64,000 nt of DNA from Dyadobacter sp. SG02 (GTDB lineage: Bacteria > Bacteroidota > Bacteroidia > Cytophagales > Spirosomataceae). Below the pieces are notes generated by a model. It ran no database searches. It saw only the letters and a program-made list of their open reading frames with translations, and was not told the DNA's origin. The stretch spans positions 186,001-250,000 of the forward strand of contig NZ_FNYL01000001.1 of assembly GCF_900109045.1 (NCBI RefSeq), in the 5' to 3' direction. Both the position numbers and the translations under genes were made by a program. Positions 42,905 through 52,879 of the stretch are shown here, in pieces. Position 1 is the first letter of the stretch. The number at the start of each line of letters is the position of its first letter.

Positions 42905-45900
42905 TCACTTCTTATTTTGAACACCACAATCGAATGCAATTGATACCCCGTGAGGGAATGAAGCTGCCAGGGCTTCATTGGAACCAGGCTCGCCGTTCCA
43001 TGGCTGTAATGTGCCATTATAGCCTACCTGGACCATCGCTTTAAAAATCCCCCAAGGCTTTCCTTTGGGGTAGGGGTAGTTACTGAGCGGGGTCATCGTC
43101 TTGATAATCTCAGTATTGAAAATGTACCAGTAGATGTAGCCGGATTGAGGTGAATCCGTGCTTTCGTCAGTGAAGAGCACCTCGGTCGGCGTGACCTCCT
43201 TTTTCATTTTCACATGCATCCAGTAACCTTTGGCGTAGGTTTTGGGCGTAACATCGCCACCCACAGCCCCGGATTGATTGATCACGTAGCCATCTGAAAT
43301 CAGGTCATGATTCATCCCATCGCGCAGGTAAACCGTTTTTTTGCTGCCTGGCGGGAAAAGATCGACAGCACTGTATGCCGATGTATTAAGCAGTAGCACA
43401 CAGCTCTCTGTCGCCCCACCAAAACCGTCAAAAAACGCGCTGGTTGGATACCAGCTAACTTTATCCAGACTAAACTGCAACTTTGGAACTCCCGAGGGAT
43501 ACGACGCCCACGGCTCAGCCCACACGTTGTTGTTGACCACGTTGACGCCGTTGTATTTTACCCCGCCAACTGATGGCACTATACGAGCACCAGGTGAAAC
43601 TGTATTCCCCCAGCCACCGAGAACTTTCAGCTCGTTGAATTGAACCGTCTGTTGGTAGGTCTTTACGATCGGGCTGTCTTCGGTTACTCCGCTGTGGAGT
43701 GCCAAGGTAATGCGCAGTTTTCCCCGAGTGTTCAAACTAGCCCCCTGGAACATCACCGAACGAGAATCGACACCGGGCGAAGAGAATAACCGCATCACAG
43801 GTACTATATTGGACGGTGCTCCCGCAACACCGGCGCCGCCGGCCGCGGTAACCAAAACAAAATTCCCTGCAACTTCCTTTTCAAGCTTCAACCGGTAAAA
43901 TCGGAAGGTCGCCCCGGTTTCGTCTGCCTTAAAATATCCGTTAAAACCAGTCGACGGAACGGGACCATCGTATGCCGCGGCCGACAAATCGGCTATCTGA
44001 TCCCCATCCCAACCGGCAACCAATTTAAAGACGTGGCTCGGTGCTGACGGAGGATTTCCAACCTTGACAGTTGCCGAAGCGGTTCCAACCGATACGCGAT
44101 AATTTGCTTCCGGCCATCCGCCAGTTTTTAGAATGGGGATCTCCGTGGAATCGGCCACGTAGTCATGCGTTTGAGAGTACACCTTTACGTTGGTGTTCAG
44201 ATTCAGCACCTCTGTTAGAAATGATCCGGACAGAGTCATTTTTGTCAAGAACTTGCTGTCGGATCCTTGACTAACGTGCTTTGGGTAGCCTTCCGCAAAT
44301 TGAAGAGTGGTATCAACAGGCAGAACCAGCTTACGCCATGCCCAGTTGCTTTTACAAAGCACACCGCGGATACCAATCCAGTATTCACCACCTGGCAGGG
44401 CCGGAAATGTCGCTTTGAAGAAAGGACCTCCCAAAGCGGGTGATTGGCCAGTTCGCAACGGCCCGGATGCGTTCTGCGTGGTAGCAATAACCCATTCTAT
44501 TGGGTCAACTCCCGAGGCGTCGAACGGGCACACGAATTCGCCATTGTTCGTAATAACTATTGCAGTTGGCTCGTAGTGAAAAGGGCCTTTTGCGCATACC
44601 GGGCGGTTATCTGGATTTTCCGGCTCTTCGGGCTGATCCAATGTTTGAAGACGCAAGGCGACCGAAGTTTGATTTCTGAACTGATCACGGATGATCAGCA
44701 GGACATTCTCATTCTCTGCTAGCTCTTCGGTAAGCGTGCCTTTCAAGGTTATCATCAGCTCATTGGCTGTGATATTCACCCCTGAAAGTTTGAGGGTATT
44801 TAAAACGATTTCCACGTCTAATTCTTCGTTGGGATGATAGGAGGTCTTATACTTCGTCAGGTCCAGATACTTTTCAAACGCCTTTCCTTTTTCGACGATC
44901 ACCGGCGGGGTTCTGTCGAATGCTGGATGCGCCATTCGCTTCATATACCACTCTGCCAGCTCGCCATTGAAGCGCATGGCATTCAATCCAGGGCTCATTT
45001 GATAGAGTCCTTCAACAATCTTTTCCAAACCGGTTAAGGTTTTTGCGTAGCTGGGCACAGTCGGGTCACTCTCGACAGCATTGACTGATTGTCTGAGGTT
45101 TCGGGGCTGCAATTCACCGTTTAAGTATTGGTCGGGACTTCCGGGCTGAATTTTCTTTTGAAAAAGTTCGAGGATGCGGTTAACGCCGTCGCTGCTGACG
45201 GCATTGCGGCTTCCTTTGATCGGGTAAGGATCTACGTAAAAGTTTGGCGGGCCAGACGTCGGCAATTGCCCGCCACCACCGGCGCCACTAGAAGCTGATC
45301 CCGCCAGGACCACATTCGGCGGAATTATGTCTGCCGAATCCTCGCCTTCAAGCAGCTCTTCGTTCACTGCATCGAAGATCCGGGCAAACTGATACTCAAA
45401 CGAGAACCCGAACTGGTTATCTCCGTCAGATCCTTTTTGGATCGTATCGCTTTTGATCTGAATGGCGTAGGGACTGCCATTTATCACCCGGTATTTCAGC
45501 CCGCTGATAAACAGGTCGAGCCATAAGGGAAGATCCTTTTGACGCAACCAGCCGGTGGCAACCTCCTGGTTGTCCTGGTATGTATTGTTCCAGTCGACGA
45601 ACTGTGCCTCCGTCGACTGAAATCTGTAAGGCATGACCTTCTGTGCCGTTTCCTTGAAGACTTTCCAGTTGGATGAACCCTTGCCGCTGGTCATCAATGT
45701 TTCGATGGCACCGTAGCTGTTTACATGCGCGAAATAGCGCACATATTCAAGGTGCTTGTAATCGACAACCATTCGGTAAGCATCTGAGACGACGCCCAGA
45801 TTATCGCGGATCTCAACGGTGTATTCCTGGACGTACTTCCCTTGTCCGTGTAGGATATCCAGGCTTAACTGTTTAAAACCGACCCCGAAAATGAGTTTTT

Positions 45901-46915
45901 CGTATTGGCCGACTCCCGATATCACCTGCGTGTTGGTGGTTTGCTGCGATCCATCGGCAAATGTCAGTGTGGCCATAGCGACGATAGTCCGATCAGCAGG
46001 TCCGAAGTTGACCCACGTCGCAAAAACGGGCTCGTCCATACGCACGACCCGAACACCCTTCCGAAGCTTAAAAATCCGCGATTGGCTCTCTGACATTTTG
46101 AAAGTTTCGATCACACTCTGCGGACCGCTCTTCCACTGCGCAAATCCTCCCAGCAGGACGACGTGTTCAGCAGTCTGCTGCAATGTCCCGACGGACGGAT
46201 TTTGACCGCCGTACAGCGCATATCTGAGGAAGTATTTGCGGCGGCTCTGCTTGCAACGCTCGGCGATCGGGAGCAGCATGTCAGGAATTTCCGACGCCAG
46301 ATTACTATGAAGTACTGAGGCAACATCGAATTCAGCTACGCCATTGGCATCAAACAGGTGTGTTGCGAAATACTTTTTCTGAAAGATGGTTTCCGTCGGA
46401 TCCTGCATCCAAATCTCAACGTACACGCTATTATTGGGAACCGTGCTGGCGTCAGTACCCAGCACCAGCGTTCCAACGCCACCACCCGCAAATTCTGTCT
46501 TGGCAAGATTGTATTGGCTACCCGCTTCCCTGGCCGTGAATTTGAGAACCCAAATTGTCACGCCGAATAAAGTAATGCCGACCGGCTCAATAATAAAATC
46601 GCGATCCAAAAAGGCATTACCCTGAAAGTAGGGAGCAAGGCTTTTAATGTAGGCTTCGTGGGTGCTGGCCTCGTAGACTGGATAAGGCGGAAATACAGAG
46701 CCGTATTCCGAAGGGGTATTGGTCGCGGTGAACCGAAGCTCGTTATCTCCCCAACGCAGGATTGCCATGGATCCTTCCGGGAGATTATCGCTAACAGCAA
46801 AAGTAAACTCCCCTGGGATACCTGGAATAATGCCGGCGCGTTCGTCTTCGAACTTCCACCGAATATCATCCTTAGAAAAACCGACTTGTTCCGGAGCTGT
46901 AACAATAATTCCCAT
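42905..46915 (-). CDS. Giant tail protein, probable baseplate/adhesin component
   Basis: 1336 aa, the largest protein in the window; no signal peptide. The N-terminal half (about 1-530) has a strand-rich core including VSDNLPEGSMAILRWGDNEL and QFGFSFEYQFARIFDAVNEE. A Gly/Ser linker (SASSGAGGGGQLPTSG) near 540 is followed by a module with LNGELQPRNLRQSV. The C-terminal part is a chain of Ig-like domains (VTTTL-type strands such as ANELMITLKGTLTEELAEN, SGSFLTEVLNLNTNVKVYSQ). Probably a long tail-tip or fibre-bearing protein. The family is unknown. Confidence 0.62.
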   Translation of the reverse strand: MGIIVTAPEQVGFSKDDIRWKFEDERAGIIPGIPGEFTFAVSDNLPEGSMAILRWGDNELRFTATNTPSEYGSVFPPYPVYEASTHEAYIKSLAPYFQGNAFLDRDFIIEPVGITLFGVTIWVLKFTAREAGSQYNLAKTEFAGGGVGTLVLGTDASTVPNNSVYVEIWMQDPTETIFQKKYFATHLFDANGVAEFDVASVLHSNLASEIPDMLLPIAERCKQSRRKYFLRYALYGGQNPSVGTLQQTAEHVVLLGGFAQWKSGPQSVIETFKMSESQSRIFKLRKGVRVVRMDEPVFATWVNFGPADRTIVAMATLTFADGSQQTTNTQVISGVGQYEKLIFGVGFKQLSLDILHGQGKYVQEYTVEIRDNLGVVSDAYRMVVDYKHLEYVRYFAHVNSYGAIETLMTSGKGSSNWKVFKETAQKVMPYRFQSTEAQFVDWNNTYQDNQEVATGWLRQKDLPLWLDLFISGLKYRVINGSPYAIQIKSDTIQKGSDGDNQFGFSFEYQFARIFDAVNEELLEGEDSADIIPPNVVLAGSASSGAGGGGQLPTSGPPNFYVDPYPIKGSRNAVSSDGVNRILELFQKKIQPGSPDQYLNGELQPRNLRQSVNAVESDPTVPSYAKTLTGLEKIVEGLYQMSPGLNAMRFNGELAEWYMKRMAHPAFDRTPPVIVEKGKAFEKYLDLTKYKTSYHPNEELDVEIVLNTLKLSGVNITANELMITLKGTLTEELAENENVLLIIRDQFRNQTSVALRLQTLDQPEEPENPDNRPVCAKGPFHYEPTAIVITNNGEFVCPFDASGVDPIEWVIATTQNASGPLRTGQSPALGGPFFKATFPALPGGEYWIGIRGVLCKSNWAWRKLVLPVDTTLQFAEGYPKHVSQGSDSKFLTKMTLSGSFLTEVLNLNTNVKVYSQTHDYVADSTEIPILKTGGWPEANYRVSVGTASATVKVGNPPSAPSHVFKLVAGWDGDQIADLSAAAYDGPVPSTGFNGYFKADETGATFRFYRLKLEKEVAGNFVLVTAAGGAGVAGAPSNIVPVMRLFSSPGVDSRSVMFQGASLNTRGKLRITLALHSGVTEDSPIVKTYQQTVQFNELKVLGGWGNTVSPGARIVPSVGGVKYNGVNVVNNNVWAEPWASYPSGVPKLQFSLDKVSWYPTSAFFDGFGGATESCVLLLNTSAYSAVDLFPPGSKKTVYLRDGMNHDLISDGYVINQSGAVGGDVTPKTYAKGYWMHVKMKKEVTPTEVLFTDESTDSPQSGYIYWYIFNTEIIKTMTPLSNYPYPKGKPWGIFKAMVQVGYNGTLQPWNGEPGSNEALAASFPHGVSIAFDCGVQNKK

Positions 46916-46998
46916 GGCTCCAAAATTATCGGCACGGGCACCGCTTCGGTAGGACAGAGATCGGCGTTAAAGTGTGTTAGTTAAATCACTCTAACGCC

Positions 46999-47514
46999 CT
47001 ACTCGTCCCATGCTGACGGATCCAGGCAAACACCGCCAGCAAATCGCCATTTAAATTCCACTCGCCATCCGTACAGATCGTTGACGATGGGCCCCACCCA
47101 ATTGCCTGCATTATCCCCTACCAGGTTCACCTTCTTTCCGTCCACCACCAGCTGCATCCTGTCGGAGAGCTGCTTCATTTTCGCAAATATCTGATCAGCT
47201 GCCGGTTTACACCGTTCGTAAATAGCAGCTTCTATATCGGTGGCACCCTGCGCTGGCTTTTTTGCCTGATCCAGAACGATAAAAGCCGAAGTCAGTACAC
47301 GGAACTGTGCGTCTCCGTTTTCCTTGTCTTCGTCATACATTTCCACGGCAAGGCAAGGGAGAGTCAACTTGTTCCGGATTGCACCAAGTAGCACGGTTAC
47401 AGTTTCCGGATCCTCGATGAAAAACAAGTTCACCTTTCCCGGCTCTCGCCCTAACAATGTGAGCTTTTGAGCTACATCCTTAAAAAATCCTTTGAAATCC
47501 GGGTAAGCGTTCAT
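46999..47514 (-). CDS. Phage connector/tail-completion-like protein
   Basis: 171 aa, mixed alpha/beta: FFKDVAQKLTLLGREPGKVN at the start, FRVLTSAFIVLDQAKKPAQG in the middle, YGWRVEFKWRFAGGVCLDPS at the end. Size and place after head-connector genes suggest a tail terminator or completion protein, but no motif is decisive. It is 2 bp from the neighbouring gene. Confidence 0.55.
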   Translation of the reverse strand: MNAYPDFKGFFKDVAQKLTLLGREPGKVNLFFIEDPETVTVLLGAIRNKLTLPCLAVEMYDEDKENGDAQFRVLTSAFIVLDQAKKPAQGATDIEAAIYERCKPAADQIFAKMKQLSDRMQLVVDGKKVNLVGDNAGNWVGPIVNDLYGWRVEFKWRFAGGVCLDPSAWDE

Positions 47515-47516
47515 CT

Positions 47517-48359
47517 TTAATGGCGATGTTTTAAAGCTTCATTTTTCATTTCCTGATTGCGCTTGACCATTTCATCCAGGACTTTCAATACAGTATGCAG
47601 TGACGTCTTTTCGATCTGAGCCATTTTGTTTACATCCTGATGAGCCATATTAACCAGGGTATTCAACCAGGACATTGATGACGAACCGCGGGGCTTCTGC
47701 TTCTCAGCAGATTGAGAGACTTGGATATCAGCTGGAAACACGTTCTTGTATATTCTCCGGAACTGACGTTTGGCCCCATCGTAGTTCATCAACAGCGCAA
47801 CCTTCATATTGGGCCCCACTTTCGCGAATAGCTTGCCGTAACTCTCGACTAACCCTTCTTCGAATGGAATCCGCCTGTCTGAATATTTTTTCCGGCTCGT
47901 GGAGCTCTTCCGATAGAGAATGCCGCAGAGCTGGTCGAGCGCGAGCAGGTCGTTGTTCGAATAATACCGATCGAGCTTCGATTCGACAGCCAGAAATTCT
48001 CCGAATGTCAGGTGCTTCAACAAATCGCCAGGCCCGTAGAGTGAAATCGCGCCGAAGTGGCTTGTCGGTGCATACACCCTTTTCACCATTTGCTTTCCTG
48101 GCAATTTGTCCAAATCGTATAGAAATTCGAGCCGGGCGAGCAGCTGCACCCGCTGAACACCGTTAAGCTCCCGAAGGTCGTTAATGCTGATTTTCATTAA
48201 CAGTGGTAGAAGCATCCATTGACAGGAAGGCTCTACTTCCGCGCGCTTCATCACCGCAAAACTTTTGACATACTGCTCTTCGGTAAGCTCTTCGAAACCC
48301 GTGGGTAAAAGGAACTTTTTCTGCGGCCCGTCAGAGAAATTTAGTTGAACTGGGATCAT
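47517..48359 (-). CDS. Phage protein of unknown function (head-tail region)
   Basis: 280 aa, helical, with QKKFLLPTGFEELTEEQYVK at the start, KYSDRRIPFEEGLVESYGKL near 160 and a C-terminal coiled-coil-like tail (KTSLHTVLKVLDEMVKRNQE). It has no membrane segment. The place between connector genes and tail genes would suit a tail-assembly or adaptor protein; this is inference. Confidence 0.6.
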   Translation of the reverse strand: MIPVQLNFSDGPQKKFLLPTGFEELTEEQYVKSFAVMKRAEVEPSCQWMLLPLLMKISINDLRELNGVQRVQLLARLEFLYDLDKLPGKQMVKRVYAPTSHFGAISLYGPGDLLKHLTFGEFLAVESKLDRYYSNNDLLALDQLCGILYRKSSTSRKKYSDRRIPFEEGLVESYGKLFAKVGPNMKVALLMNYDGAKRQFRRIYKNVFPADIQVSQSAEKQKPRGSSSMSWLNTLVNMAHQDVNKMAQIEKTSLHTVLKVLDEMVKRNQEMKNEALKHRH

Positions 48360-48365
48360 AGTGGA

Positions 48366-49310
48366 TTAGAAAAATGCGATACCTCCTTTGTCCGGACACT
48401 TGCCAGATCTTGGGCTGATTACTGCCGCCTGGTACCCGGTTGGCTGTTCTTTATCGAGGAAACTGACCAATGCCTGCAACGCAGACTCGCCGCTTTTCTC
48501 AAACTCGCGGGCAGCTGCTTCTATCCGTGAATTTTCGGCAGTACTTACCATATATTTGCTGACAAGCACCTCGATGCCTTCACCGGTGATCCTGACCGTT
48601 TGCGTGATCAGCGCCCGGGCCGTGGCCAGGTAGATCAGCGCTTCCCGCGCCAGGTCCCGCGCGGTCTTGTCAACAGGCTCCAAATCGGCGTCCATCTTTG
48701 CAAGCAAATTCTCGTAGTAGTCCTGCATGACTGGTTTAATCCGGCGATTTTCGAAATAGCGAAGCGCCTCACGCATCGTCCGGAAAGTTACCCGCGGATA
48801 AACAAGTGTGTGAATCGTTTCGAGCGTCGCGGCCGATGGCACCAGGCTGTGCCGCTCAGCAAGAAATTCCTCGGAGGTGGCATAATCCGGAAAGTCTTGC
48901 AGGTTTTTATGCAGGTAGTTGAGCATTCTGTCCACCGCATCCATGCCATCGCTGAAATACACTTGTTCGAGCTTACGCTGCTCGCCTTCGCCCAGATTCC
49001 AGCGCTGCTCATTCTTCCCCTTGTAAATGCCAGAATCATCGATCTGTACCCCGCCTGCCTGGGCGTAATTCCAGACTGCCAGGGGTGCGACTGCCGCGCA
49101 GATCAAATCATGAAGTTTTTTGTGGGCACCATCCAAGGTACCCTTCGAATACTCATCGCAAATTGCCTCATAGAGCACTTCCCCGATCATTGGGAGTATA
49201 AAACGATCTCCCGCCTTCCTGATCGATGGCTCGATCGAGGTTATATCAAGATCCCTTCCTACCGGGACGTATTTTTTAAAATCTTCAATGCTCGCTATCA
49301 ACATAATCAT
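48366..49310 (-). CDS. DUF6712-type head-tail adaptor-like protein
   Basis: 314 aa (M3 at 49304 also possible). Helical in the first 230 residues, with SIEDFKKYVPVGRDLDITSI, PSIRKAGDRFILPMIGEVLY and LICAAVAPLAVWNYAQAGGV. This resembles the DUF6712 proteins found next to portal genes in Bacteroidota phages. A head-tail adaptor (gp6-like) role is probable by position, 6 bp after the portal. The last 80 residues are less conserved. Confidence 0.55.
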   Translation of the reverse strand: MIMLIASIEDFKKYVPVGRDLDITSIEPSIRKAGDRFILPMIGEVLYEAICDEYSKGTLDGAHKKLHDLICAAVAPLAVWNYAQAGGVQIDDSGIYKGKNEQRWNLGEGEQRKLEQVYFSDGMDAVDRMLNYLHKNLQDFPDYATSEEFLAERHSLVPSAATLETIHTLVYPRVTFRTMREALRYFENRRIKPVMQDYYENLLAKMDADLEPVDKTARDLAREALIYLATARALITQTVRITGEGIEVLVSKYMVSTAENSRIEAAAREFEKSGESALQALVSFLDKEQPTGYQAAVISPRSGKCPDKGGIAFF

Positions 49311-49316
49311 GACTGG

Positions 49317-50648
49317 TTACGCGGCCACCTTTTTCGCATCTGCGCCGGTGTCCAGTGTTGTAAGAAGTGTTTGCTGGCTCCGGAATTGAAGCATTGGGTA
49401 CTTCTTCTTCCATCCGTTGTATTCTGCCACAAAATCGAGCGGTTCATAAAGAACGTTCCTGTATGCTTGCAGCTGCGACAGATAAATCAGCAGCGCCTCG
49501 CGTTTGTCTGAACCACCGCTGCGCGCGCCCTGTTCCTTGCTGGCAAACCCGAAAAGGGTCGGGTCAATGCCGAGTGCGTACATAAGGTGGGCGGTCGCCT
49601 CCATGTTGTCAGCCAGATATGAACCATCTTTCAATTTGTCCGGCAGCGCCTCGATTACCCATCCTTCGATGGTTTTACCGTCGATAGCCGAAATACCAAA
49701 TTCTGTCGCCAGAGCGATCCCCGCATTTTCCGCACCGACCAACCGGCGATTGATTTCTGTCATTTTGTTTTTGCGGATCTCGTCGCGCTGGTCGGCAGTC
49801 GCCTTGCTCCATTGATCGCCAAACTCATTTGCCCAGTACTCGCGTGGTATTTTAATGTGGTACTTGATCACCATCTGGTTGTCGAACAGTGCTTTTTTCA
49901 AAACGGGCACTTTCTCCAAAACGTCCAGCCATCCAGAAGTACGGATACCGTCCCAGTGAGCGAGTTGATAGAAAGTATTGCCCGGCGTCGGATAACTGCT
50001 CGGGAAGATGAACTTGAAAACATCCGAATGCTGATCACGGGCCCATCCTACCAGATCATATTGGTAAGGATCCAGCGTCCGGATTTTGGTTGTCTCTGCA
50101 TCGGTCGACGATGCCCAGGGCCAGTTTGCGTTCACATAGGTAAACTCTGAAACACCCTGCTTATTCTGCACACCGATCCGGCAATACGCCGCCTCGTTTG
50201 GATGGATGTGGGTGATTTTCTTGCGGTCCTTCGAAATGATCAGCTCAGGAAACGTATTCAGGAACCAGAATATATCATTGGCCGTCTCGCTCAGATACCG
50301 CCTGAAATGACGGTTGTTAATAAACTCCAATATTTCAGGATCCCGCACGTACTGCGGCTTTTCCTTCCCGTCATCGTCATACTCGATATTGAACGGCACG
50401 ACCGGCGTACTGAGAAGGTTCGCCTTCCAATTTAAAGCCGTAGGTATTATTGTGGATTTTCGCGCCCGTTTCAGGATTTCTTGCGGAAAATTGTTAGCGC
50501 TGCCCCAGGGAACAATGTCCTGGGTCTGGACAATGATACTGTCCTTGACGATCGGCTGGGTCGGAGACGCACCAGGCTGACCGAAACTGACAACCGCTTT
50601 GCCTTCCGCAAGCAGCGCAGTATTGGAATCTGGGAATATTACCTTCAT
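49317..50648 (-). CDS. Portal protein
   Basis: 443 aa. The composition and spacing fit a portal: VKDSIIVQTQDIVPWGSANN near residue 35, NIEYDDDGKEKPQYVRDPEI near 90, a stem-like helical region (WSKATADQRDEIRKNKMTEI), and SYLADNMEATAHLMYALGID near 350 in the crown region. A portal of 443 aa is normal for a siphovirus. It is upstream of the adaptor-like gene and overlaps the 102-aa gene by 4 bp. No near-identical family is claimed; function is by size, order and pattern. Confidence 0.75.
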   Translation of the reverse strand: MKVIFPDSNTALLAEGKAVVSFGQPGASPTQPIVKDSIIVQTQDIVPWGSANNFPQEILKRARKSTIIPTALNWKANLLSTPVVPFNIEYDDDGKEKPQYVRDPEILEFINNRHFRRYLSETANDIFWFLNTFPELIISKDRKKITHIHPNEAAYCRIGVQNKQGVSEFTYVNANWPWASSTDAETTKIRTLDPYQYDLVGWARDQHSDVFKFIFPSSYPTPGNTFYQLAHWDGIRTSGWLDVLEKVPVLKKALFDNQMVIKYHIKIPREYWANEFGDQWSKATADQRDEIRKNKMTEINRRLVGAENAGIALATEFGISAIDGKTIEGWVIEALPDKLKDGSYLADNMEATAHLMYALGIDPTLFGFASKEQGARSGGSDKREALLIYLSQLQAYRNVLYEPLDFVAEYNGWKKKYPMLQFRSQQTLLTTLDTGADAKKVAA

Positions 50649-50953
50649 AGCACAATATGGCCATTGATCCTTTCGATCAGTTGGACATTCACCCGCCGGA
50701 TCTCATGGCTCGACAGGTTTTTTATCAGTACCGGGTAGCGTTTATCCCGGCTTCGTTTCTTCCCGTCGATGCTTGCCACCGCGGACGTCCGCCGCTTGGT
50801 AACCAGCACAGCGCGGTCGAAAACGATCCGCTCTCCACCGGTTCCCCGTTTCGCATCACCCGTTGTGAAAACGAGCTCGAAGGGCTTAGGACGGTCGCCG
50901 ATGACCGACTGGTCCAGGATCTTCAAAGCATCAATTAGTGTAATTGGAATCAT
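50645..50953 (-). CDS. Small phage protein of unknown function
   Basis: 102 aa, basic (KRRTSAVASIDGKKRSRDKR), starting MIPITLIDALKILDQSVIGD. It overlaps the portal gene start by 4 bp (stop/start coupling), so it is translated with it. A head-packaging accessory role is plausible. The 243 bp upstream (50954-51196) has no ORF; it holds GCCACA-CCC-TGTGGC (51132-51146), a small hairpin, and may contain an internal promoter. Confidence 0.65.
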   Translation of the reverse strand: MIPITLIDALKILDQSVIGDRPKPFELVFTTGDAKRGTGGERIVFDRAVLVTKRRTSAVASIDGKKRSRDKRYPVLIKNLSSHEIRRVNVQLIERINGHIVL

Positions 50954-51196
50954 AATTGCCCGAAGTTAATGGCCGAATTCCCCAGCCAATGGGACACATT
51001 TGGTCAGAATTGCCTGAAAAATGCTGCTTTCATACACGGTTTTGCACAAAATTTTTCATCATCATACTATTAATCAACGCGTTGACCTGTGGAAAAGTCA
51101 GAAAAACGCGCCCTGCCACACTCCTGACCCCGCCACACCCTGTGGCAACAGGCAATTGTTTGAGGGGGGCCGGTCGGCGATATATGATATCGGGGG

Positions 51197-52879
51197 TCAG
51201 AACTCGATCAGCGACGACTGAGGCTGGATCCCGAAGCGCCTGCGCTTGATCATACCGAACAGCAGCGTGTCAGCTGCATCGGTGTAGTGCGGGGCCTGCT
51301 GCTGGTCAGCCTTGTTGTCGCGCTCCATTCCCTTGTACTTCTCGAAGCCAGTCTTCCCGCGCGGGTCGAGCGCTGTCATTTCCATCGCAGTACGCAGTAG
51401 TTGCGTGTTCGACCTGTTGAACCTGGCCCGGTACATCTCCGAGTCACTGAATGGCCGGCCTCCCAATACGTGGGACCAGAGCTGATACCGGTTGTAGTAG
51501 CTTGGCGTTGCACCGATCGCGTACGGTGTGACATTCCATTGCTGTGCGTTGAGCGTATCAACGAACTCATCGAGCGGGTTCTTCTCACTAACAGAGTTGC
51601 GCGGGATGTGGGTGGAATCGTAGTAAACGATCACCTCGCGCCGATAGTAGTACTTATAATATTCAGCAAACTTCACAGCCAGGTGTGCTATCTTTTCAGG
51701 GTGCAGCACATCCATAGCATTAAGGAAAGACAGCGTTTTCATTGACTCCTGCCCTGCAACCAGGTTGTTAATTTTACCCCCTACATCTAGCGCTACTTCC
51801 AATGGCTGGCTTTTATCCAGGTCAAGGTCTTTGCGGCAATCGTTCAGCTGCCCCCTACCATACGCTCCTTCCGCCTGACCGTCGACAAAACTATAATCGA
51901 TTGCACTGTAACAGTGGATATCGGAAAGATCCGGATAAAAACTGTGCTCTACTTTCCCTGGACGTTCATTCAATACGGACGTACGAAAGATGAAGTCGGC
52001 CAGATTGCGTTTTAGCTTCTTAATGTATTCGATCCCCAGCACGTCGATGTTGTCCAGCGTCGACGCCTCAGAGTAGAAAACAAGGGCTTTCCGGATCTTT
52101 GATAACTCCTTTTGAATGTGGGCTATCCGGTAATTTTCCTGCCTGGTGAAGTGGCCACGATGGCCTGCTCGTGCACGAATGGCGAAAAGCTCCTGCTCAG
52201 CGGCCAGGACAATTTCGTTCGCTTCCGGATCCAGCTCCTTTTCGTATTCTAGTATCCATTTTGCCGAAGCACTGGTCGGCATGTCCGTGGTAAACATGAC
52301 CGAATGGTGCAAGTGACAATCACGAAAGTACCGCTCGTTACCGCGGTTGGTTGGCGCGAGCTCGCTATCGATCTTGCCTTTATTGAGCAGCTTGGATTCA
52401 TCGCCCTCATACCAGTCAATACTCATACCATTTGATGATCCCGGGCGGTCCTGGGAAACCATCCGCATCACGCTCACGTCATGCCGGTTTACGCGCATGA
52501 AAATGCTGTGCTCTGCCGTCTCAGGAGACACATAAGGCATATTTAGTCCGGCATTCCTTGGCGGAAAACGCCTGACCCAAAAATCGACGTCTCGCCGCAA
52601 ACCCATATCCTGCCAGCGTTTGAGTATGGGCGGCAGGGTACGGTCCAACAGCTGCATGTAGCTTTCTGCGACGTTAACGCCGGAAGATCGGGGCATCAGG
52701 GTCATGCATCGATGCGCACGATGCGCAAGGATCCCTTCGCTTTTACCAGTACCGCGACCCATCACATGGTAGCTTTCGTTTGCGTCGATCAGGTTTGCGA
52801 TGATCTGCGGTTTATTCAGATACAGAGGTGGAAGGGTGTCGAGCTCGGTATCTTCGGGTATGAATCCTGTCATGGTCAC
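51197..52879 (-). CDS. terL: Terminase large subunit
   Basis: 560 aa; the start is GTG at 52879 overlapping the small subunit's stop as GTGA, or ATG at 52873. Walker A is GRGTGKS (41-47) and Walker B ends in DE (160-161, in IDWYEGDES). The RNase H-like nuclease residues are D365 (VALDVGGK), D421 (YYDSTHIP) and D534/D537 (HYTDAADTLLFG). It packages DNA and cuts concatemers, working with the small subunit just upstream and the portal downstream. All key residues are present, so it should be active. Confidence 0.92.
   Translation of the reverse strand: MTMTGFIPEDTELDTLPPLYLNKPQIIANLIDANESYHVMGRGTGKSEGILAHRAHRCMTLMPRSSGVNVAESYMQLLDRTLPPILKRWQDMGLRRDVDFWVRRFPPRNAGLNMPYVSPETAEHSIFMRVNRHDVSVMRMVSQDRPGSSNGMSIDWYEGDESKLLNKGKIDSELAPTNRGNERYFRDCHLHHSVMFTTDMPTSASAKWILEYEKELDPEANEIVLAAEQELFAIRARAGHRGHFTRQENYRIAHIQKELSKIRKALVFYSEASTLDNIDVLGIEYIKKLKRNLADFIFRTSVLNERPGKVEHSFYPDLSDIHCYSAIDYSFVDGQAEGAYGRGQLNDCRKDLDLDKSQPLEVALDVGGKINNLVAGQESMKTLSFLNAMDVLHPEKIAHLAVKFAEYYKYYYRREVIVYYDSTHIPRNSVSEKNPLDEFVDTLNAQQWNVTPYAIGATPSYYNRYQLWSHVLGGRPFSDSEMYRARFNRSNTQLLRTAMEMTALDPRGKTGFEKYKGMERDNKADQQQAPHYTDAADTLLFGMIKRRRFGIQPQSSLIEF

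Noticed and set aside
50954..51196. Gene in the 243-bp gap before terL's stop
   Set aside because: Frames here are short, rich in unusual residues and not coupled to neighbours; treated as non-coding with a small hairpin.
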